Virus record (IMG/VR): IMGVR_UViG_3300027903_000003
Coordinates: 1 to 43,869 of that record
Reading direction: 5' to 3' (one strand)
Source of the DNA: a virus
DNA: 43,869 nucleotides
Shown here one piece after another: positions 29,929 through 36,971 of the stretch. The notes below the pieces were generated by a model. That model did no database searches. It had not been told where the DNA came from and was given only the letters and a program-made list of their open reading frames with translations. A program made the position numbers and the translations under genes. The number at the start of each line of letters is the position of its first letter. Positions within the stretch are counted from its first letter, which is position 1.

Positions 29929-31137
29929 GTGAACCAAGTCCCGTCTGTCTTCGCCCGTGCCGGTGTCCGGCTGGTCAGCACGTTTGCGCTGGCCAATCTC
30001 GGCCCTGCGATGCACCCGCGCATTAGCATCTTGGGCGGCGCTTTCACCCTGCTCGATGGTGGTGGCAACAAATACCCGGCGCCACTCAAGATTGTCGGCA
30101 ACATGCCGATGATGCTGGCCGTCATCATCGGTGCCAACCCGCAGAAATCGCAAGTGTACTTCGAAGGCAAGTACGACCCGGAACAGGGGGCACCGCCCAC
30201 CTGCTTCTCGGATAACGGCGTGGCGCCGTCATCGCGTGCACAGTCGCCGCAGTCAGCTACGTGCGGAGAGTGCCAGTGGTCGCGCTGGGGCTCGGCAGTG
30301 TCCCAGATAACCGGCAAGGGCATCCCGGCCTGCTCGTCCAAGAAAAAGCTGGCGCTGATGGTGATCGACGATACGTCCGGGCTCGCCTATGAGATGCAGA
30401 TCCCACCGGCCAGTTTGCAGAACCTAGCGGCCTACGGTGCGGAGATCGCACAATACTCGACGCCGGACGGTGCCCGCAAGGCGGATGTGTCCGACTTCGT
30501 GACAGCCTTGCACTTCGTTGCCGGCAAAACCGGCGAGTTGAACTTCAAGCCGTTCGCATGGCTCGACTCCGTCTCCAGGATCGAAGGCACGCAAGGCTTC
30601 TCGGTCGCGCTCGATGCGCAAGGCCAGCCGCTGCCATCGTCCGATGGTGGGCAGGCTATCGGCATGGCGATCGACGAAGCTTGGGAGAAAGAAGTCGTGC
30701 ACGAACTGGTCGGGATGAAGGACATCCCGTGGACGCCGGTAAGGTTGCCAGCACCGGTCGCAGGGCAGGGACAGCTTCAGAGCCCTTACTCGCCACCAGT
30801 CGGCGTCCGGCCGGCCACCCCGGCACCGCTTTTTACCACTCCAGCACTACAGCATCCCGCGATGGCACCTGTCGAGCAGCAAGGACAGGAACAAACGCGT
30901 AGGCCGCGGAGAGTGGCACCACCGGCAACGAATGTTGTGCAGCATCCGGCAGCGCAGGTGCCCGCAGGGCAAGCAGAAACGGTTCCACCGTTTTTGCGAC
31001 CGCGTGCCAACACGGCGGCCTCTGAAATACTGGCTGACAAGCAAGGCCCAGGACCGAACTTCGGCATGGCGCCGGCCGGACCGCCGCCCACTGGACTGAA
31101 AGCAGCAGTCGACGCGGCATTTTCGTTAAAGACTTGA
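29929..31137 (+). CDS. Cysteine-cluster protein, possible single-stranded DNA-binding or replication factor
   Basis: 402 residues from GTG at 29929 (AGGAGG 6 nt upstream). A folded N-terminal region (about 1-290) holds four cysteines in TCFSDNG (C92), TCGEC (C112, C115) and PACSSKKKLA (C135), likely a zinc site; the spacing recurs in phage proteins associated with replication. The C-terminal 110 residues are Pro/Ala/Gln-rich and disordered, as in linkers of SSB-like or scaffold proteins, and end KAAVDAAFSLKT. It sits between helicase-side genes and the primase. Role inferred from context, not shown. Confidence 0.65.
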   Translation: MNQVPSVFARAGVRLVSTFALANLGPAMHPRISILGGAFTLLDGGGNKYPAPLKIVGNMPMMLAVIIGANPQKSQVYFEGKYDPEQGAPPTCFSDNGVAPSSRAQSPQSATCGECQWSRWGSAVSQITGKGIPACSSKKKLALMVIDDTSGLAYEMQIPPASLQNLAAYGAEIAQYSTPDGARKADVSDFVTALHFVAGKTGELNFKPFAWLDSVSRIEGTQGFSVALDAQGQPLPSSDGGQAIGMAIDEAWEKEVVHELVGMKDIPWTPVRLPAPVAGQGQLQSPYSPPVGVRPATPAPLFTTPALQHPAMAPVEQQGQEQTRRPRRVAPPATNVVQHPAAQVPAGQAETVPPFLRPRANTAASEILADKQGPGPNFGMAPAGPPPTGLKAAVDAAFSLKT

Positions 31138-31146
31138 AGGTGTTGA

Positions 31147-31554
31147 ATGACAGAGTTCACACGGAAGTTGAAGTGGTGCAAGCGCCGTGCAGGATTGACG
31201 ACGGCCGATCTCGCACATTTCTTTGGGCGCCTGCACCGCACCGTGCAAGAATGGGTCGTCAATGACCGGCAGCTGACCGGCGCACGGCGCGCAGAGACGC
31301 TTCGAAACCTTGACCGGCTTGAAGTCTACATCCTGCACGGTCAAGGTTTTCCCATCCCTCTCACGCTGAGCACGCGATACCGGGCGACATACATGCGCTT
31401 TCTCGGGGAGGGACGCCTTGCGCGGGCTCGAATTTTTGCAGCTGATCCTCCCGGACGAGGGGCTTTTGGTAGGATTCGCGAAGAAGGACGAACAGCGAAG
31501 GCAGCAAGCATTCACAAGTCTAGAAAAACTGATCGGACGGCTGTCGAGACTTGA
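31147..31554 (+). CDS. Helix-turn-helix protein, overlapping the primase gene
   Basis: 135 residues. The first 60 carry an HTH: KLKWCKRRAGLTTADLAHFF (7-26) and RTVQEWVV (31-38) with a basic recognition helix. The C-terminal 45 residues are basic and low complexity, and lie in the 137 nt that overlap the primase-polymerase start (31418). No stop occurs earlier, so the overlap is forced by the frame. It could regulate the early genes or act at the origin. The tail may be a by-product of the other frame. Confidence 0.65.
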   Translation: MTEFTRKLKWCKRRAGLTTADLAHFFGRLHRTVQEWVVNDRQLTGARRAETLRNLDRLEVYILHGQGFPIPLTLSTRYRATYMRFLGEGRLARARIFAADPPGRGAFGRIREEGRTAKAASIHKSRKTDRTAVET

Positions 31555-34405
31555 TGCTGCGGGCTGGGATGTCTACCACGCTTGTGCATCATTTCGCGAA
31601 CAGAAAATCTGGAATGCCAAGCTCAAGAAATTCGAAGTTCGCAGCCATGACAACGTACTATGGCTTTGCTGCCTGTTCCTTGATCTCGATACCAGGGAAT
31701 CACATGCTGACGCGTTTTATGCGACTCGCGAGGAAGCCTATCTCGCTGTGGTCGCGTTTTGCGCAGTGGCGGGACTTCCGCTCCCAATATTTGTTAGTTC
31801 GGGTGGCGGGCTCCATGTATATTGGCCACTCGCAATTAGATTGTCATTGGTGGAATGGCAGTCCTATGCTTTGGGACTTAAGCGGGCGTGCAAGTGCCAC
31901 GGTCTCCAGGCAGACCCAGCTAGGACTGCTGACGCTTCGTCGATATTACGTACTCCGGGAACAACTCACCGGAAACTCGGTGTTGAAGTCGAGCACGGAG
32001 ATTTAGTCGGACCTTATCCGATTGAATTGTTCGAACACCTGAAAGGAATAGAAAATGACCGAAATGCCCCCGTGGGAAAAACGCGAGTTGTTGGGAATGC
32101 TTCGCCGATCGCGCGAGCAATGTCTAACGTTTACGGGAGTGATACAGGCGACCCAGCACTCGTTGACGGGGCTTGCCGGCAGTGTCGAGGGTTTGTCGCA
32201 TCGCCTGGAAGATATCAAGAACCGTTTCACCACGCTGCTGTCACCCTCTACGGACACTGCGGACCAGGAGGACTTGATTTCTACAAAGACACAGTACGCG
32301 GGAGGCACCCCGACTGGTCAGATGCGTGGGCAGACGACAAGTGGAGCAGATCCCAAGTCTACGGGCCGACGACGTGCAAAAGGTTTGAAGCGCTCAACCC
32401 GGGCGGTTGTGACGGGTGCCCGAACAAGATCACCGAAGAAATCACGTCGCCGATCATCCTCAGCCGTGGTTACAGATTCAGTAAATCCGAAAATAAAGTA
32501 CCAAGTTCAACGATACAAGAAAGGATTCATGCGCAAGGCGATCGGCATAGCAGTCAGCCCGGAATCTACGGACCCGCGAATGCGCCTCACGCTGAAGGAC
32601 ATGAAGCTGAAATAATCCTCCCCGACCCGTTCAAACTGGAAAATAACCAGTTGATTTTTCCGCAGGAAGTCAAAGGTGGGAAGTATGAACCGATCATCGT
32701 CTCAGACTTCCCCATCTACCTGTCCGGTGTTCACGCGGGCGAAACTGATGTTCATAGCCAGCGCTATGTTTTTCAGCACCACCTGCCGCATCACGGATGG
32801 TCTCCCATCGCGCTCGATGCCAGTGCCTTATGGAACGGACTTGGCCTGCCACGCCTCGCGAGTGGCGGCGCGCTTATTCGGGACGCCAAGCTCTTTGTGC
32901 GCTTCGCCCACGACTCGGTACGTGATTGGAACAAAGCGAACAAGATGAAGATTCTCTACGAGCAGTGCGGATGGAAGGACGACTATCACTCGTTTCTGGT
33001 CGGGCATCGGCTTTACAAATCAAACGGGACGGTCATCGAAGCAATCGGCAACGATGAGCTGGCCACCCGTGGCCAGTGGCTTGGCCCGGTGCCCGGCGGC
33101 GACGTGCGCAAATGGGTAACGACGACCAGTGCACTGATCCCGCCCGATCACCACGCAGCGATCTTCGCCATCCTGTGCAGCTTCGCGGCGCCGCTGATGG
33201 CCTTCCACCCCAAGCAGGAAGGCGGAACGATTCTCTCGCTGCTCTCAACGATGTCGGCCAAGGGCAAGACCACTATCCTGGAGATATGCGGCTCGGTGTG
33301 GGGCCTGATGCGCGGACTGGAGATCAAATCCTACGATACCGGACCGTCCAAGGGGCTCGTATTTGCCACGCTGGCCAATATCCCGGTGATCTTCGATGAG
33401 CTGGCCACACTAGCCAAGAAGCAGCACCCCGAACTGCTAGCTGAGTTTGTCAACATGTTCTCGCAGGGTACCGACAAGCTGCGCGCTTTGCAGCATGGCC
33501 AAGGCATCCGGCACACTCAGGGCGGCTGGCTGACGGTGCTTCTGACGGCTTCCAACCACTCGATCATCGACCAGCTCGGCGCCACTTCGCGCCTGAGCGA
33601 CGCCCCGGGCATGCGAGTACTCGAATTGCCGGCAGCGTGGAACAAGCTGTTTAACGTCGTCGAGGGCGAGAAACTGCGCAACGAGCTGTTCGTCCATGCC
33701 GGCCATGCAGGCGAGAAGTTCATCCAGCACTTGTTGCAACCAGAAGTAATGGCCTTCGCGCGCCGGGCAATCGAGACCTGGACGCGGGATATCTGGCGGC
33801 AGCTGAACTTCCGCCCCGAGCATCGCTTTCGCGTCCGCTTAATCGCCGCAGCTGCCGTGGCCGGGGAGCTGCTGCGTCAGCTTGGGCTGTTGCAATTCGA
33901 CCTGGAGGCGACGATCCGCTGGGTTATCGAGCAGCTGGGGGGCGTCCAGGGGCGCGACGATGCGCGCGAGGTCAGCGGCCGCGCTGCGCTGGTCGACTAC
34001 CTCTCAGTGCACACCGGCAATGTCCTGACTGTAGAGAACTCCTGGATCCCGGGTCAGGCCCGGATCAACCCGCTGCCATGGCAGATGCCGAAAGGCCGGT
34101 TGATGATTCGCTACGAGACCAAGCCTGAACGCCTGCTGACGCCCGTGGCGGAATTCAAACGATTCGCCATCGAGCAGGGCTACCCCTACGCAGAGATGCT
34201 GGACAACCTGCAAGTCAGCGGTATCGTCAAGAATGCGCGCAAGCTGGCCACGCTGTCCGCGGGAACGACTTTGCCCGGCGGGCAGGCGCTCTGCCTGGAG
34301 ATCGACATGAACCATCCGGCCATGTCTGGCGTGGCCCGACTTGTGGAGAACCAGAATGACGAAACCTCTAGTAGGTCTGTGGCGAGACAACCTAGAGACG
34401 CCTGA
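31418..34405 (+). CDS. Primase-polymerase with DUF927-type helicase domain
   Basis: 995 residues from TTG at 31418, with a strong GGGAGG 7 nt upstream. N-terminal AEP domain: motif I CLFLDLDTR (D89, D91), motif II SSGGGLHVYW (H133), motif III region ADPARTADASSILRTPG (166-181). A zinc module follows with GPTTCKRFEALNPGGCDGCP (about 313-332). The C-terminal half is a DUF927-like ATPase with TMSAKGKTT as variant Walker A, VIFDELATL as Walker B and a sensor LTASNHS. It combines priming and unwinding. This long fused protein is typical of phages lacking a separate DnaG. Ends overlapping the next gene. Confidence 0.88.
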   Translation: MRGLEFLQLILPDEGLLVGFAKKDEQRRQQAFTSLEKLIGRLSRLDAAGWDVYHACASFREQKIWNAKLKKFEVRSHDNVLWLCCLFLDLDTRESHADAFYATREEAYLAVVAFCAVAGLPLPIFVSSGGGLHVYWPLAIRLSLVEWQSYALGLKRACKCHGLQADPARTADASSILRTPGTTHRKLGVEVEHGDLVGPYPIELFEHLKGIENDRNAPVGKTRVVGNASPIARAMSNVYGSDTGDPALVDGACRQCRGFVASPGRYQEPFHHAAVTLYGHCGPGGLDFYKDTVRGRHPDWSDAWADDKWSRSQVYGPTTCKRFEALNPGGCDGCPNKITEEITSPIILSRGYRFSKSENKVPSSTIQERIHAQGDRHSSQPGIYGPANAPHAEGHEAEIILPDPFKLENNQLIFPQEVKGGKYEPIIVSDFPIYLSGVHAGETDVHSQRYVFQHHLPHHGWSPIALDASALWNGLGLPRLASGGALIRDAKLFVRFAHDSVRDWNKANKMKILYEQCGWKDDYHSFLVGHRLYKSNGTVIEAIGNDELATRGQWLGPVPGGDVRKWVTTTSALIPPDHHAAIFAILCSFAAPLMAFHPKQEGGTILSLLSTMSAKGKTTILEICGSVWGLMRGLEIKSYDTGPSKGLVFATLANIPVIFDELATLAKKQHPELLAEFVNMFSQGTDKLRALQHGQGIRHTQGGWLTVLLTASNHSIIDQLGATSRLSDAPGMRVLELPAAWNKLFNVVEGEKLRNELFVHAGHAGEKFIQHLLQPEVMAFARRAIETWTRDIWRQLNFRPEHRFRVRLIAAAAVAGELLRQLGLLQFDLEATIRWVIEQLGGVQGRDDAREVSGRAALVDYLSVHTGNVLTVENSWIPGQARINPLPWQMPKGRLMIRYETKPERLLTPVAEFKRFAIEQGYPYAEMLDNLQVSGIVKNARKLATLSAGTTLPGGQALCLEIDMNHPAMSGVARLVENQNDETSSRSVARQPRDA

Positions 34406-34685
34406 AGGCAAGTATCTCGTCAAACGTCGAGATGGGACGATTGTCGAGTGGCCGCATATGACTCTAGGCGCGCGCGACCCTTGTTCGCCGGCTGCATTGC
34501 GTGCCTACGCAGCTAAAGCCGCCGAGCTGGGGATGAACCCTGCCTACGTGAAAGGTGTTGCCCAGTTAGCTGACGAATGGGAAATCTATCGGGTCGAGCA
34601 CGGTGAGGGCGACCCAGATCGTGGCCGGCACCGCGTCGATGATCCAGTTACGATCGCCGAAATGCGCAAGGGGAGGGGTGTGTGA
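34356..34685 (+). CDS. Small conserved-type phage protein
   Basis: 109 residues. ATG at 34356 has GGAG 7 nt upstream; a GTG at 34341 is possible. Landmarks KPLVGLWRDNLETPEGKYLVKRRDG (split over 3-27), PHMTLGARDP and AQLADEWEIYRVEHGEGDPD recur in phage proteins next to replication genes. Overlaps the primase end by 50 nt. Role unknown. Confidence 0.75.
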   Translation: MTKPLVGLWRDNLETPEGKYLVKRRDGTIVEWPHMTLGARDPCSPAALRAYAAKAAELGMNPAYVKGVAQLADEWEIYRVEHGEGDPDRGRHRVDDPVTIAEMRKGRGV

Positions 34686-34939
34686 TGCCATTGAAGATAC
34701 CGGCGCCGCCGCGGGAAAAGTTTGAGCTGCCATTTACGGGCAATTCGCATATCGATTATGGACCGCACTCCACGACGCACACGCGCATCATCGCACATGC
34801 GCTTCGCGAGATGTCGGATGACGAGCTGACGGACTTGGCACAGGCAATCAAGGGCAAGCGGCCAATGCGTGTCTTCACCGTCGAGACGCTGGCAATCTGG
34901 TTGCGCGCGTGGGCGATCACAAATCTAGTTCAGGATTAG
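34685..34939 (+). CDS. Last early gene, unknown
   Basis: 84 residues, coupled to the upstream gene by a TGATG overlap (a GTG at 34682 is an alternative). Polar N-terminus, then a helical C-terminal half with MSDDELTDLAQAIKGK and TLAIWLRAWAITNL. Its final 23 nt overlap, tail to tail, the 3' end of the convergent minus-strand gene. Function unknown. Confidence 0.68.
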   Translation: MPLKIPAPPREKFELPFTGNSHIDYGPHSTTHTRIIAHALREMSDDELTDLAQAIKGKRPMRVFTVETLAIWLRAWAITNLVQD

Positions 34940-35120
34940 CCGCGCGAGCCCGGCGAATTTCCTCCAGAATAGATGGCAACATGTCCAGCTCGCGACGGCG
35001 CAGCGAGCGATCCTCGACGCGCAGCGTCCCGGCCAGCATGGCCCGGCCGGCGCGATCGCGAGCGCGTAGCCACATCGACCACTCATCGCGCGGATAGACG
35101 TGCAGTGGCGTGTCGAGCAC
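34917..35120 (-). CDS. Small protein at the end of the leftward block
   Basis: 67 residues from GTG at 35120; the frame is open further upstream within the ATP-grasp gene but has no other start nearby. HVYPRDEWSMWLRARDRAGRA and RRRELDMLPSILEEIRRARA are charged helices that look like genuine protein. GGAG lies 12 nt upstream, so the start is weak; a frameshifted extension of the ATP-grasp gene is an alternative. Convergent with the last early gene and overlapping it by 23 nt. Confidence 0.5.
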   Translation of the reverse strand: MLDTPLHVYPRDEWSMWLRARDRAGRAMLAGTLRVEDRSLRRRELDMLPSILEEIRRARAANPELDL

Positions 35121-35158
35121 CCAGTGGCAGTGCTCCAGATAAAGACCAGTATTGAGGG

Positions 35159-36499
35159 CTAACTGTTCGGCTGGCTTGAGTAGGTCAAACCGCTGGCGTA
35201 CCCCATCGCTTGCAGGGTAGGCAACTGCTTCGACAGTCTCAAGCCGATGTCCGTTCGATACATCGGCGAACCCGGCATCCGCTTCTTGATCCGCTCCAGG
35301 CGCTTGTAGACCTTGCCCCGGGCGTCCTGCACCGTCGCCCCCAGCGATGTCATCACCAGTACGTAGTCGCCGGCCGTCATCAGCGTGGGCATCTTGATCA
35401 AGGCCCCAGCGGCTTCGCAGTATGCTTCCCCCGCCATCATCTCGCACGGGTGCAAGTCTTTCATCAACCCGGGCGTGACGCCGAGGAGCGGTATCCCGAC
35501 CACTTCCTTGCGGGTCAGACGCGAGTAGGGATAGTCCGGCACGGACAGCACGACTCCGATTGCCAGCTGGTCGAGAAAAAACGGACGGGCGTCCTTCCCC
35601 GTCGCCAGATCGTACAGCCACTCTACCGGGTCTCCGCGTAGCAGAGCGCACTGGAGCTGGAACGCCGGCCAGCCCAGGCGCATGGTGAATTCAAGCGGCC
35701 AGGGTTTACCCTTTGCGTCGATGATACAGTTGACCGCGACATCGCCTACATAATTCAGCTTTTCGAGCTGTTTGGTCAAGGGCACAAGGATCTTGTTCGC
35801 CAGCTTCGATGCGCGTACATAGCGCAGCACGGTGCCTTGCTCGCCCGTAGCGGGACCGCACTCGCCATTCATCAATTTCTTGAATTCGAAACACTCTTCC
35901 CAGCCAGCGTTCCAGCCATGCGGACCAAACCAGCCAGCGGCGCCCATCTCGATACCTGGTATAAACTCTTGCAGAATGAAGCTCCCCTTGAGTTTATCCG
36001 CGCCCTTCCACCGTTCGAGCATGTAGACCATGTCGTCCGGCCCCGAGGAACAGTAGGAAAGGGCTTTGTCTGCGTTGGCATCGTCGCACGGCTTGCTGAC
36101 GAATCGCCCCATCGTCTTTTTCACAAAGCTGATCGCATCGTCGTAGGAATGAAATTCCTTGGAAGTCGCTATGTCGATGCCCGCCTTGCGAAAAACATCC
36201 TGACCCAGCTTCCGGTCCAATTCCCAGCTGGCTGCTTCCTGCGAGGGGGCGACAATAAGACCTCCTTCTTTGCGATGCTGATCGAGATCTCGGAGATAAA
36301 GCGAATTATCGGTGCAGACAATCAAGTTGGCCCAGCGCAGCCACGGCTTGTGATCGGCCACTACCTCACAAAGTCCGCGCCCAATATGCTTGGTCTTTTC
36401 GTCCTGACGAATAGCCAGTTTTACTTCATGTCCTGCGTTCTGGGCACGGATCGCCAGATCGAGCCCGTGACCGGGCGGGTCGACAATCAGTAGTCTCAC
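35159..36499 (-). CDS. PurD-like ATP-grasp enzyme
   Basis: 446 residues from GTG at 36499, overlapping the HiPIP-like stop as GTGA. N-terminal Rossmann-like start MRLLIVDPPGHGLDLAIRA (1-19), ATP-grasp core with GRFVSKPC (about 131-138), SFILQEFIPGIEMG (about 173-186) and GDVAVNCIIDAKGKPWPLEFTMRLGWP (split at about 254-280), where NCIID and LEFTMRLG supply metal/ATP acids. The overall order matches phosphoribosylamine-glycine ligase (PurD), which makes amide bonds with ATP. A purine role for the phage is possible, but an unknown ligation (for example of a DNA-base or virion substrate) is equally possible because it is placed in the virion block. Confidence 0.75.
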   Translation of the reverse strand: MRLLIVDPPGHGLDLAIRAQNAGHEVKLAIRQDEKTKHIGRGLCEVVADHKPWLRWANLIVCTDNSLYLRDLDQHRKEGGLIVAPSQEAASWELDRKLGQDVFRKAGIDIATSKEFHSYDDAISFVKKTMGRFVSKPCDDANADKALSYCSSGPDDMVYMLERWKGADKLKGSFILQEFIPGIEMGAAGWFGPHGWNAGWEECFEFKKLMNGECGPATGEQGTVLRYVRASKLANKILVPLTKQLEKLNYVGDVAVNCIIDAKGKPWPLEFTMRLGWPAFQLQCALLRGDPVEWLYDLATGKDARPFFLDQLAIGVVLSVPDYPYSRLTRKEVVGIPLLGVTPGLMKDLHPCEMMAGEAYCEAAGALIKMPTLMTAGDYVLVMTSLGATVQDARGKVYKRLERIKKRMPGSPMYRTDIGLRLSKQLPTLQAMGYASGLTYSSQPNS

Positions 36500-36702
36500 A
36501 GCCTCGCCTTTGCCAGCCGCTTGTTGCGCGTGTACCGTGCCATATCATGTGCTTTGAACATTTTGCACCATCCTCCTGGTTTGATGGCGCCGTGTACGAT
36601 CGCGCATGTCTTCCGGTCAATGTAGTGCACGCAAGCTGAACAGTGTTCTTCGATCGTGCCCTTGTCGGTGTAGGCGACTTCCGTCTTGGAAAACTTGGTC
36701 AC
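36496..36702 (-). CDS. HiPIP-like small cysteine protein
   Basis: 68 residues, GTG start overlapping the previous stop. C21, C24 (EHCSACVHY), C33 (KTCAIVHGAI) and C46 (KPGGWCKMF) with G38 and W45 reproduce the signature of high-potential [4Fe-4S] ferredoxin-like proteins (C-x2-C ... C ... GWC). Basic C-terminus RNKRLAKARL. Such genes are seen in alphaproteobacterial phages; their use in virions or electron transfer is unclear. Lies between an ejection-protein block and the ATP-grasp gene. Confidence 0.72.
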   Translation of the reverse strand: MTKFSKTEVAYTDKGTIEEHCSACVHYIDRKTCAIVHGAIKPGGWCKMFKAHDMARYTRNKRLAKARL

Positions 36703-36971
36703 AGCTTAGTTCGTCCCGTCACGCCGCGGCCTCCGCGCCCAGGCGTCCGGCTACTGCCTTTTGGTGGCGAACCGGGTATATCGACGTGCGGGGTGAAGTA
36801 CTCGGTGTCGAAGTAGCTCCCGCCTTTGTGGCCACTCTTGTTGACGATGAAGCCGTTTTCGATTTGCCGGATCGACATGCGCAGCGTGTCGCGCTCGCGA
36901 CGCGGCGATTCGACCGCAGAAGGCCCGTCATGAACGATCCTCACCGGAATTGGTTTCTGTTTCTTGCTCAT
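36699..36971 (-). CDS. Small basic protein, unknown
   Basis: 90 residues, coupled to the large ejection protein by ATGA. Basic and Gly/Pro-rich C-terminus (PGRGGRGVTGRTKL); N-terminal half with IRQIENGFIVNKSGHKGGSYF (about 34-54) is beta-leaning. Possibly virion-associated. No family recognised. Confidence 0.68.
   Translation of the reverse strand: MSKKQKPIPVRIVHDGPSAVESPRRERDTLRMSIRQIENGFIVNKSGHKGGSYFDTEYFTPHVDIPGSPPKGSSRTPGRGGRGVTGRTKL

Noticed and set aside
31551-32006. Plus-strand frame of 151 codons within the primase gene
   Set aside because: Within the conserved primase catalytic region, no ribosome site, product lacks protein-like pattern; treated as a shadow.
34917-35651. Full-length 244-codon minus frame overlapping the ATP-grasp gene
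   Set aside because: Only the last 67 codons look like protein; the rest is a shadow of the ATP-grasp gene in another frame.
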